A stretch of DNA of 52,101 nucleotides, taken from Chloroflexota bacterium. Lineage in GTDB: Bacteria; Chloroflexota; Dormibacteria; Dormibacterales; Dormibacteraceae. The DNA lies in NCBI GenBank assembly GCA_005881825.1, contig VBEO01000141.1:1-52101 (forward strand). The letters run 5' to 3'. Below, in pieces: positions 28,357 through 35,813 of this stretch (position 1 is its first letter; the number at the start of each line of letters is the position of its first letter). The notes under the pieces were generated by a model that saw nothing but the letters and a program-made list of their open reading frames with translations, did not search any database and was not told the origin of the DNA. A program made the translations under genes and the position numbers.

Positions 28357-29514
28357 CTAGGCGGGCGGGATGGGCAGTCGGATCGTGAAGGTGCTGCCGT
28401 GGCCCAGGCGGCTGGCCACCCGAACGCTGCCGCCCATGGCTTCCACCAGCCGCCGGGTGAGCGTCAGGCCGAGCCCGGTGCCACCGGCCCGGCGGCCCTC
28501 CGCCAACTGCGTGAACTCCTCGAAGATCCGTTCGTGGTCGGCCTCGCAGATGCCGACCCCATCGTCGATGACGGACAGCTCAACCGCCCCTCGTGCACGC
28601 CGGGCCCGGACCGTGATCCGGCCGCCCTCGGGCGTGAACTTGTTGGCGTTGGCGAGCAGGTTGTTCAGCGCCTGGGCCAGGCGTTTGGGGTCGGCCAGCA
28701 CCGTGCAGCGGGCCGGCACGTCCAGGCGCAGGTCCTGGTCCCGCACGTCGAACAGCGGCCGCATGGCATCCGCCGTGAGCTCCACCAGGTCGGCCAGCTC
28801 GAGCGGGACCAGGTTGATGTCCATCTCGCCGGCGGCCACCTTGGAGAGGTCGAGCAGCTCGTTGATCAGCGAGAGCAGGTGGCGTCCGCTCAGCTCGATG
28901 TTGCGCAGGAAGCGGCGATGTTTCTCGCTCAGGTGGTCGGCGTCCGCGTCCAGCAGCTGGCTGAAGCCGAGGATCGAGTTGAGCGGCGTCCGCAGCTCGT
29001 GGCTCATGGCGGCCAGGAACCGGGACTTGGCGGCGTTCTCGCGGATCGCAGCCTCGGACTCCCGGCGCTCACGCGTGTCCACGGCATAGGCGTCCACGCC
29101 GACCACCGAACCGTCCAGGCCCCGGCGGGGCAGCAGTCGGAACTCCCACTCATTGCCGGTGCGTGAGACGAAGGTTCCTTCCTGCGCCTCGCCCGCCAGT
29201 GCGCGCCGCAGCCGCCGGGCGGCCTCGCCATCGTGGCCCCAGACCTCGACGATGTTGAGCCCGATGACCGAGTTGGGATCAGCGCCCACGCGGTCGAATC
29301 CCAATCCCGAGGCCGCGGTCACGGTGCCCGTGCAGTCGATGGCCACCATGACCACGGGGACCGTCGTGACGACCGCCTGCAGCCGCTGTTGGGTGCCGTA
29401 GAGCTCGTCCTTCAGCTGTGCGTTCTCCCGCGCCAGGCCTGCGGACCGGCGATCGACCAACTGCAGGGGCGGACGGTGGCGATCGCGGTCGGTGGCAGCG
29501 CGGAGGATCGTCAT
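28357..29514 (-). CDS. Orphan cytoplasmic PAS sensor histidine kinase
   Basis: The 385-residue kinase has an N-terminal coiled coil, a PAS domain (about 45-150) and the kinase core: H-box MSHELRTPLNSILG with phospho-acceptor H172, N-box NNLLANANKFTP, G1 DDGVGI and G2 GGTGLGLTLTRR. It has no membrane segment, so it senses an internal signal. No response regulator is in the window. ATG 29514 is followed on the other side by an 82-bp gap to cysS. Confidence 0.92.
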   Translation of the reverse strand: MTILRAATDRDRHRPPLQLVDRRSAGLARENAQLKDELYGTQQRLQAVVTTVPVVMVAIDCTGTVTAASGLGFDRVGADPNSVIGLNIVEVWGHDGEAARRLRRALAGEAQEGTFVSRTGNEWEFRLLPRRGLDGSVVGVDAYAVDTRERRESEAAIRENAAKSRFLAAMSHELRTPLNSILGFSQLLDADADHLSEKHRRFLRNIELSGRHLLSLINELLDLSKVAAGEMDINLVPLELADLVELTADAMRPLFDVRDQDLRLDVPARCTVLADPKRLAQALNNLLANANKFTPEGGRITVRARRARGAVELSVIDDGVGICEADHERIFEEFTQLAEGRRAGGTGLGLTLTRRLVEAMGGSVRVASRLGHGSTFTIRLPIPPA

Positions 29515-29596
29515 TGGGCTTGACGGGTATCAAACCGAGCTTGAGACTGCGTCCGGGCGGCGAAGCGGTTTGCGGGCGTAAAGATCCGGCCGCGAA

Positions 29597-30982
29597 TCAG
29601 GCCGGGCCTGTGGTTTTCCAAAGCTGGCCGTCGGCGCTGTCCGTGACCTGCACTCCCATCTCCGCCAGCTCATGGCGCAACTGGTCCGAAGTTGCATAGT
29701 CGCGCTCGGCCCGGGCCCGCTCCCGGCGGCGCAGCAGCTCGGCCGCGCCGGCCGGCAGGGCCCGCTCTCCGAGATCGCGGTCGAGGTCCAGGCCGAGCAC
29801 GCGGTCGAAGTCGAGCAGCAAGCGTGCCTTGAGGGCCCCGGGGATGGGTGCGCGGCCCACCTCGGCTACCAGGGCCATCGCCGCGGGCAGATCGAGGTCG
29901 TCGGCCAAGGCTGACCGGAAGCGCTCGGCATACGCCTCACCGCCGTCAGCCCCGGCCGCCGGCTCCGCGGACCAGGCGGCGACCCGCCCCCGCAGCAGGC
30001 GCAGCGCCCGGTCGGCGCCGGCCAGGCCTTCGAGGCCGAAGTTCAGCTTGGCGCGGTAGCGCGCCTGGAGCGCCAGGTAGCGGAAAGCGAGCGGATCGTG
30101 GCCCATCTCCTCGATCTCGGTGATGCGAAAAAAGTTGCCGGCCGACTTGGCCATCCGGGCGCCAGACAGGAGCAGGTGCTCGGCGTGCACCCAGCAGCCG
30201 ACCACCGGGTGTCCGAGCGCACCCTCGGACTGCGCGATCTCGGCTTCGTGGTGGGGGAACACGTTGTCGGCGCCGCCGGTGTGGATGTCGAAGCGTTCTC
30301 CCAGCATGGCGGTCGACATCGCCGAGCACTCGATGTGCCAACCTGGAAAGCCGCTGCCCCAGGGACTGTCCCAGACCTGCAGGCGCTTGGCCCCGGCGGC
30401 TTTCCAGAGGGTGAAGTCGCCCGGCGCCTTCTTGCGCGGATCGGGATCGCCGCGGGTGCCGGCCAGGAGCTTGTCGACGCTGTTCCCGGAGAGCTTTCCA
30501 TACTCGGGAAAGCTCGCGATGTCGTAGTAGACGTTGCCGCCGGCTCTATACGCGTGGCCGCGCTCGATCAGGCGCTCGATCAGGCCCTGCATCTGCGGGA
30601 TGTAGGCGGTGGCGCGCGGATACTCGTCGGCGGGGCGGATGTTCACCTTGCGGATGTCCTCCAGGAAGGCCGCCGTGTAGAACTCGGCGATCTCTTCCGG
30701 CGATTTGTTCTCGAGGCGGGCGCTGACCAGCATCTTGTCCTCGCCGCGGTCGAAATCATCCTCGGTCAGGTGCCCGACGTCGGTGATGTTCATGACCTGG
30801 CGGGTCCGCAGGCCGAGGTATTCGAGGCTGCGCCGGAGAAGGTCGGAAAAGATGTAGGTGCGCAGATTGCCCACGTGGGCGTAGCGGTAGACGGTGGGGC
30901 CGCAGGAGTAGATCGACACCTCTCCCGACCGCAGCGGCTTCAGCTGCTCGACCGCTCGGCCGAGCGTGTTGTGGAGCTGCAT
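29597..30982 (-). CDS. cysS: Cysteinyl-tRNA synthetase
   Basis: This class I synthetase charges tRNA-Cys. It has the zinc-binding start CGPTVYRYAHVGN (C27; HIGH-like HVGN 36-39), the second zinc site HIECSAMS and HHEAEIAQSE, and the KMSKS-like loop as RMAKS. Length of 461 residues is normal. An upstream GTG (30994) would add four residues. It is divergent from the molybdopterin-binding-like gene with a gap under 40 bp. Confidence 0.95.
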   Translation of the reverse strand: MQLHNTLGRAVEQLKPLRSGEVSIYSCGPTVYRYAHVGNLRTYIFSDLLRRSLEYLGLRTRQVMNITDVGHLTEDDFDRGEDKMLVSARLENKSPEEIAEFYTAAFLEDIRKVNIRPADEYPRATAYIPQMQGLIERLIERGHAYRAGGNVYYDIASFPEYGKLSGNSVDKLLAGTRGDPDPRKKAPGDFTLWKAAGAKRLQVWDSPWGSGFPGWHIECSAMSTAMLGERFDIHTGGADNVFPHHEAEIAQSEGALGHPVVGCWVHAEHLLLSGARMAKSAGNFFRITEIEEMGHDPLAFRYLALQARYRAKLNFGLEGLAGADRALRLLRGRVAAWSAEPAAGADGGEAYAERFRSALADDLDLPAAMALVAEVGRAPIPGALKARLLLDFDRVLGLDLDRDLGERALPAGAAELLRRRERARAERDYATSDQLRHELAEMGVQVTDSADGQLWKTTGPA

Positions 30983-31007
30983 CGGAATGGGCACTGGCCA
31001 TCGAGTG

Positions 31008-31013
31008 TAGAAA
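31008..31013. promoter_or_regulatory. -10-like element, leaderless start (possibly bidirectional)
   Basis: TAGAAA lies exactly 6 nt before GTG 31020. The same site read on the minus strand (TTTCTACACT) offers TACACT for cysS, so the short divergent gap may hold overlapping promoters. Confidence 0.45.
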
Positions 31014-31019
31014 CCCACT

Positions 31020-32009
31020 GTGCGGCCGATCCGGATCCAGGGGGCGGAAGCGTCGGCGGAGGACATCCGTGGGCGCGTCTTGACTCACGACCTGGGCCCC
31101 GATCTGCGCAAAGGCACCGTGCTCGAGGAGCGCCACCTGGCGCGGATCCGCGAGCAGAAAGAGGTGCACCTGATGCAGCTCGACCCGGGCGATGTGCACG
31201 AGGACGCCGCCGCGCTGCACATCGGCCACGCCTTGGCCGGCGATGGCGTCGAGGTCACGGGTCCGGTCCAGAGCCAGGTGCGGCTGCTGGCCGCCCGGCG
31301 GGGGCTGCTGCGGGTGGCCGCGGCGGCGGTCGACGAGGCCAACCACGTGCCCTGGGTTTCAGTGTTCACGGTGGTCGACGGCCAGGCCGTCGAAAAGGGC
31401 GACGAGGTGGCAGGCGCCAAGGTGATACCGGTCGCAGTGCCGGCAGGGGTGCTGGAGGAACTGGATCGCGTGGCCGCCCGCTCCGCCATCGTGCAGGTCC
31501 TGCCCTTCAAGCCACTGCGAACGGCGATCGTGGTCACCGAGCGCCTGAAGCCCAAGGCCCGGGAGCTGTTTGGGTCAGCGGTCCGCCGCAAGCTGGGCTG
31601 GTACGGCGCCCAGCTGCTCTGGACGCGCGAGGTGGCGCGGGCCGGTGCGCCCGTGCGCGATGCCTACCAGGCGGCGCGGGAGGCGGGGGCCGAGCTGGTC
31701 GTGTTCGCCGGGGCCTCCTCCATCGATCCCCTGGACGCCGCCTACGAAGAGCTGCAGGCGGCGGGCGGCAAGGTGCTCCGCGTGGGCGCCCCCTCACACC
31801 CCGGGTCGATGCTCTGGCTGGGGCGCCTGGCGGAGGCGCCGGTGCTGGGCATCGCCTCCTGCGCCGGGTTCGGCAAGAACACCTCGCTCGACCTGGTGCT
31901 GCCCTTCGTCTTCGCCTATGGGCGGGCGGAGCCGGAGGATTTCATCCGGCTCGGCCACGGCGGGTTGGTGGAGGCGGGAGCCGGCCGCCGCTTTCCACCC
32001 TATAGCTGA
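31020..32009 (+). CDS. Molybdopterin-binding (MoeA/MogA-like) domain protein
   Basis: The 329-residue protein resembles molybdopterin-binding domain proteins of the MoeA/CinA type. The N-terminal part (DIRGRVLTHDL, KGTVLEERHL, DGVEVTG) resembles a MoeA-like entry, and the C-terminal half has a nucleotide-style fold (RTAIVVTERLK, ELVVFAGASSIDPLDA, GSMLWLGRLAEAPVLGIASC). The canonical MoeA GGxS/GD motif appears only as FAGASSIDP, so catalysis is uncertain. GTG 31020 looks leaderless. It overlaps the convergent DUF309 gene by 68 bp. Confidence 0.75.
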   Translation: MRPIRIQGAEASAEDIRGRVLTHDLGPDLRKGTVLEERHLARIREQKEVHLMQLDPGDVHEDAAALHIGHALAGDGVEVTGPVQSQVRLLAARRGLLRVAAAAVDEANHVPWVSVFTVVDGQAVEKGDEVAGAKVIPVAVPAGVLEELDRVAARSAIVQVLPFKPLRTAIVVTERLKPKARELFGSAVRRKLGWYGAQLLWTREVARAGAPVRDAYQAAREAGAELVVFAGASSIDPLDAAYEELQAAGGKVLRVGAPSHPGSMLWLGRLAEAPVLGIASCAGFGKNTSLDLVLPFVFAYGRAEPEDFIRLGHGGLVEAGAGRRFPPYS

Positions 32010-32337
32010 GCTTCGGCATCTCCAGCTCCGGCCACTCGGCGGAGGATTCCAGCGCCGCCAGGTTGGCATCGGTGGCGCGCACCAAGGCCGCCAGATCCAG
32101 GCCCTGGTTGGCGGGCAGATAGGGACGTAGATAATCCGCGCCGCTGCGCCACTTGTTGAGGGCGCCGCGGCGGTTCCGGCGGCCGTAGTGCAGGCAGCCG
32201 GCGGCCACCTGGATCAGGCCCTTGTAGAAGCCGCCGTCCAGTCCTTTGCGATCCGGCATCCAGGCCTCCTCCCACGCCTCGTGGGCATCCCAATAGCGGC
32301 CCGCGTTGAAAAGCTGTACGCCGCGCTCGAGGCTCAC
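31942..32337 (-). CDS. DUF309 protein
   Basis: The 131-residue product has the DUF309 signature GVQLFNAGRYWDAHEAWEEAW, with the conserved FN and AHE motifs, followed by GLIQVAAGCLHYGRRNRRGA. Function of the family is unknown. GTG 32337 overlaps the EamA stop (GTGA), so it is translated with that transporter. Its last 68 bp are antisense to the end of the molybdopterin-binding-like gene. Confidence 0.88.
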   Translation of the reverse strand: MSLERGVQLFNAGRYWDAHEAWEEAWMPDRKGLDGGFYKGLIQVAAGCLHYGRRNRRGALNKWRSGADYLRPYLPANQGLDLAALVRATDANLAALESSAEWPELEMPKLSYRVESGGRLPPPPTRRGRAG

Positions 32338-33164
32338 CGCTCGCCCTTCAGCGAGGCCACCAGCATGCCGGCGGCGACCAGGGCGCTGCCGGCGGCGAAG
32401 GCGATCGTCAAGTGGGCGCCCAGGAAGAGCGCCGAGAGCCCCACCCCGATCACGGGCTGCAGCAGGAAGGGCACCGCCACCGCCGCCGCCGGCGCGCCCT
32501 CCACGCCCCGGTACCAGGCCCACCACCCGAGCGCGGTGGCGCCCAGTCCCAGGTAGAGGACCTCGGCCGCACCGGCCGCGTTCAGTGCCATTCGTGTGCC
32601 GGCCGCCAGTTCCACGGCTGCTGCGACGGCGGTGAAGGGCACCGCCCAGGTGGCCGCGGCCGCGGTTACGGCCAGCGAGCCGCGGACCCGCACCAGGTTA
32701 CCGCCGGCCACCGTGAAGGCCGCCCAGGTCAGGCTGGCCAGGACCAGCAGGAAATCACCGAGCAGCGAACCGGCGCCGGCGGGTCCGATCACGACGGCGG
32801 CGCCGGCGATCCCCAGACCGATGCCGGCCCACTGCGGCAGCCGTGTCTTCTCGTGCAGAAAGAAGGGCGCCAGCAGCGCCACGAAGACCGGCGTCATCAG
32901 CGTCAGCAGGCTGCCCGTGGCCGCGCCCGAGAGATACGTGCCGTAGGCCTGGACCAGCAGCGTCACGGAGAGGATCGCGCCCAGCACGGCCACCCGCGTC
33001 TCGCGCAGTCGAGGCCAGGCTCGCAGCGCCACCAGCAGTGCGAGTACGCCGATCAGAAGGCGCACGAAGCTGAGAGAGGCCGGCGGCAAATGATTGCCGA
33101 AGGCGAGCTGGCTGACCACGTAAAGCCCACCCCAAAGGGCGGCGGCTAGAGCCGACCAGAGCAT
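32334..33164 (-). CDS. EamA/DMT-family transporter
   Basis: The 276-residue membrane protein has ten hydrophobic segments in two repeats, each with the EamA pattern (LWSALAAALWGGLYVVSQLA; LASLTWAAFTVAGGNLVR). Members export metabolites or amino acids; the substrate is unknown. ATG 33164 was chosen because the upstream open frame is repeat-derived sequence. A TAGATT element 10 nt upstream may be its -10. Confidence 0.87.
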   Translation of the reverse strand: MLWSALAAALWGGLYVVSQLAFGNHLPPASLSFVRLLIGVLALLVALRAWPRLRETRVAVLGAILSVTLLVQAYGTYLSGAATGSLLTLMTPVFVALLAPFFLHEKTRLPQWAGIGLGIAGAAVVIGPAGAGSLLGDFLLVLASLTWAAFTVAGGNLVRVRGSLAVTAAAATWAVPFTAVAAAVELAAGTRMALNAAGAAEVLYLGLGATALGWWAWYRGVEGAPAAAVAVPFLLQPVIGVGLSALFLGAHLTIAFAAGSALVAAGMLVASLKGER

Positions 33165-33189
33165 TCGAGGAGCGAATCTACAAAAACAT

Positions 33190-33310
33190 CGCGTGTCAGG
33201 CCGGGCCTTGAACCGGCCGGCACCAAGCGCGGTTTTCTCGCTCGAGTCGAACCTGAGCGCGCGAGCGTCAGGAGGGCGGGCACGCGGGGGGAACCTCGGT
33301 TCCCTCCGCG
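33190..33310 (+). repeat. Interspersed repeat, family B copy 2
   Basis: This ~121-bp block is the plus-strand counterpart of the repeat at 28222-28336. It lies between the EamA start and the HD-domain gene and ends exactly at the G of the GATAAT promoter element of the latter. It includes the internal gggaacc/ggttccc palindrome and the ctcgagtc and gcgtcaggaggg landmarks. Confidence 0.8.
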
Positions 33311-33315
33311 ATAAT
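33310..33315 (+). promoter_or_regulatory. -10-like element, leaderless start
   Basis: GATAAT is exactly 6 nt before ATG 33322 and directly abuts the end of the family B repeat, so the repeat supplies the upstream promoter region. Confidence 0.5.
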
Positions 33316-33321
33316 CGCCCG

Positions 33322-34677
33322 ATGGACGAGGTGCTCGCGGAGTACGACCGGGTCAACCTGTCCAGCGACCCGATTTACCGCTATATCCGCACCACCAAGC
33401 GCGGGGAAACCAGCCTCCTCGACGATGCCTGGCTGCAGCGCCTGCGCCGCATTCACCAGCTGCAGAGCGCGTGGTGGGTGTTCGCTACCGCGGAGCACTC
33501 GCGCTTCCAGCACTCGCTGGGCGCCATGCACCTGGCCGGCGAGTGGGCGCGCCACCTGTATCCGAGCCTGCGCCGCGCGCATCCCGACGCGCCTTCGCCG
33601 GGATTGGTCGAGGAAACCTTGCGCCTGGCGGGCCTGCTGCACGACGTCGGTCACGGACCTTTCGGCCACTTCTTCGACGAGACCTACCTGAATCGCTGGA
33701 ACCTCGACCACGAGGTCATCGGCCGTCACCTCGTGCTTGGCGAGTTGGCGCCATTGATCGCTGAGGTAGCGGCCTCACCCAACCAGGAGTTCGAAGCCGG
33801 CGAACGTATCGATCCGCGCTGGATCGCCTACCTGATCTCCACCGAGCAGTTGGCGGACTTCGAACCGCCGTCCTGGCTGGCCGCCGTGCGCCCGCTGCTG
33901 GTAGGCCCCTTCTCCGCAGACAACATGGACTACGTGCCGCGCGACTCCTACATCTGCGGCGTCGCGGCCGGTCCCGTTGATGTGCAGCGGATCATCCACT
34001 ACTCCTTCATCTCCGATTTCGGATTGACGCTGCACAGCCACGGCGCGGAGGCGCTGTTCATGTTCCTGAACGCGCGCCTATACCTGTATCACCAGGTCTA
34101 TTTCCACCGCACCGTGCGCCGCATCGATCTTCAGCTGCGCGAGATCTTCGCGCCCACCATCGACATCCTGCTCGGCGGCAATCCATTGGAGCGGATGCCG
34201 GAGTTCCAGCGCTTGAACGAGTGGTATCTGATGACCGAAGTCGATCGCTGGATGAAAGAGGAATCTGGCGAGAAGCGCGCACTCGGCCGCGCTTGGGCTG
34301 ACATCGTGGCCCGCAGGCTGAAGTGGCGGATGATCTTCAGCGATTACGTGGAGGCGCACGGCGTGCCCAGCGGCGTGCTGACGATGGACCGCGAGGAGTT
34401 CGCCGCCCGCCTGCGCAGCAAGCTGCCCGCGGAGTGCCGCGACGTGGAGTTCGAGGTCGACGTCGCCAGCCAGGAGTCGCGCGCCTTCAACCCGCTGACG
34501 GAATCGGCCGACATCCTGTTCTATGAACCGCTCGACAACTCCTACCGCCACAGCCGGGTCCTTGACCTCTTCCGGCGGCTGCCGGTGCGGATGGTGCTGT
34601 TCCGGATCTTCGCGCGCGAGGACACCTACCGGAAGGAGCTGGTGCACGCGGCCCAGCAGGTGCTCGCCGCAGACTGA
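33322..34677 (+). CDS. HD-superfamily phosphohydrolase (dNTPase/SAMHD1-like)
   Basis: The 451-residue protein has the metal-binding H...HD...D layout of dNTP triphosphohydrolase-like enzymes: RFQHSLGAMHLAG (H64), LAGLLHDVGHGPFGHFF (HD 107-108) and FSADNMDYVPRDS. It is likely a nucleotide phosphohydrolase; substrate is unproven. The start at ATG 33322 is fixed by homologous layout, since the upstream open frame is the repeat. Confidence 0.88.
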   Translation: MDEVLAEYDRVNLSSDPIYRYIRTTKRGETSLLDDAWLQRLRRIHQLQSAWWVFATAEHSRFQHSLGAMHLAGEWARHLYPSLRRAHPDAPSPGLVEETLRLAGLLHDVGHGPFGHFFDETYLNRWNLDHEVIGRHLVLGELAPLIAEVAASPNQEFEAGERIDPRWIAYLISTEQLADFEPPSWLAAVRPLLVGPFSADNMDYVPRDSYICGVAAGPVDVQRIIHYSFISDFGLTLHSHGAEALFMFLNARLYLYHQVYFHRTVRRIDLQLREIFAPTIDILLGGNPLERMPEFQRLNEWYLMTEVDRWMKEESGEKRALGRAWADIVARRLKWRMIFSDYVEAHGVPSGVLTMDREEFAARLRSKLPAECRDVEFEVDVASQESRAFNPLTESADILFYEPLDNSYRHSRVLDLFRRLPVRMVLFRIFAREDTYRKELVHAAQQVLAAD

Positions 34678-34682
34678 CGCGG

Positions 34683-35318
34683 CTACAACGCCCGCTTTTC
34701 GATCGCCGCCCGGTCCAGGATGCGGATGCGCCGGCGGCGCAGCTCCAGCGTTCCTCGTTTCACCTCCGCGCGCAGCACGCGGTTCACGGTCGCGCGGGCC
34801 GTGCCGGCCAGGCCGGCGAGGTCGTCCTGGGCCAGCGGCACCTCGTCGGCCTCATATAGGCGGGCGAGCGTGAGCAGGCGGCGCAGGACCCGGGTGTCGG
34901 CCGGCACGTACAACGCCTCCACCAGCTGATCTGACAAGCGCCGCACGCGCTCGGCCAGCAGCGCGGTCAGCGCCTCACCGAACTCGGGGTGCTCGGTGCG
35001 CAAACGGTCGAACTCGGCCTTGCCCAGCGTCACCGTCTCGGTGGCGTCGAGCGCGATCAGGCCGGCCGAGCGCCGGGATTCCGGGCTGAGCAGCGCCAGC
35101 TCACCGAACACGTCGCCCGGCCCGAGCACGGTGAAGGTCACCTGGTTGCCGTAGCGCGTGGTGATGCTTACTGCCACGCGGCCCTTGCGCACGAGGTGCA
35201 GGGTGTCGGCGAGGTCGCCCTCGTGGGCGATCACCTCACCGGCCGAATACCGGCGGAGACGGCCCGGTGTGCCCGGCTGGCGCGGCTCCCGCGCCAGCTC
35301 CTCGAGCAGCTCCCGCAT
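34683..35318 (-). CDS. Crp/Fnr-family regulator
   Basis: The 211-residue protein has a cyclic-nucleotide-binding-like beta roll (GEVIAHEGDLADTLHLVRKGRV, then GPGDVFGELALLS) and a C-terminal winged helix-turn-helix (LAQDDLAGLAGTARATVNRVLR). The phosphate-binding GELAL is retained but the next segment is SPESRRSAG, so ligand binding is plausible, not certain. There are no Fnr-type cysteines. It converges on the HD gene with a 5-bp gap. Confidence 0.92.
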   Translation of the reverse strand: MRELLEELAREPRQPGTPGRLRRYSAGEVIAHEGDLADTLHLVRKGRVAVSITTRYGNQVTFTVLGPGDVFGELALLSPESRRSAGLIALDATETVTLGKAEFDRLRTEHPEFGEALTALLAERVRRLSDQLVEALYVPADTRVLRRLLTLARLYEADEVPLAQDDLAGLAGTARATVNRVLRAEVKRGTLELRRRRIRILDRAAIEKRAL

Positions 35319-35448
35319 CGCTCAAGTGTCGCCAAGATCACGCTCGCTGCGTGCCGGAGGGCATCGAAGGGCCCGCCGTTGACACCTACCTTGCTGGCAT
35401 CCGGTGCGGCAGTCAAGCCGCCCGAGACCGAGCAAAGGAGTAGCGGAA

Positions 35449-35724
35449 ATGCAGGCGATTGGAACTCGGAAAATCCAGAGGGCGGAGCCCTCACGGAAGC
35501 TGGTCCTGGCGGTGGCTGGTGCGCTCCTGGCCATCCTGTGCCTCCTGGTGCTGGTGGCGGCCTCGCTGAACAGCGGTTCGGCAGGGTCGGCCGCGGTCGG
35601 CCAGCCGGCCATGTCGGTGGCGCAGGGTGCCGGCCAGCACTCCCGGTCCGAGCAGGCGGACACCACGCGGGCGCAGAGCGGGGACTCCGGGGTCAGCCAG
35701 CCGGACCACGGGTACATCCCCTAG
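35449..35724 (+). CDS. Small single-pass membrane protein
   Basis: The 91-residue protein has a basic N-terminus, one membrane helix (LVLAVAGALLAILCLLVLVA, about 22-43) and a Ser/Gly/Ala-rich exported tail ending in DHGYIP. ATG 35449 has AAAGGAG 8 nt upstream. I do not recognise it. A hairpin terminator follows and separates it from the cyclase-ATPase gene. Confidence 0.7.
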   Translation: MQAIGTRKIQRAEPSRKLVLAVAGALLAILCLLVLVAASLNSGSAGSAAVGQPAMSVAQGAGQHSRSEQADTTRAQSGDSGVSQPDHGYIP

Positions 35725-35753
35725 TTCCAGGTCAGGGGAGAGGGACGGGAGGT

Positions 35754-35781
35754 CGGCGCCGAAAGGCGCCGGCTTCTTTTT
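35754..35781 (+). terminator. Rho-independent terminator
   Basis: A 7-bp stem CGGCGCC/GGCGCCG with a GAAA tetraloop is followed by GCTTCTTTTTC. It ends the small membrane protein gene, 30 bp after its stop. Confidence 0.8.
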
Positions 35782-35813
35782 CAGCGCTGCCTCGGTGCTA
35801 GATTCCCGCCGCG

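Noticed and set aside
33193-33321. N-terminal extension of the HD phosphohydrolase
   Set aside because: This frame is translated from the family B repeat; the ATG at 33322 has a leaderless-type promoter and starts the conserved protein.
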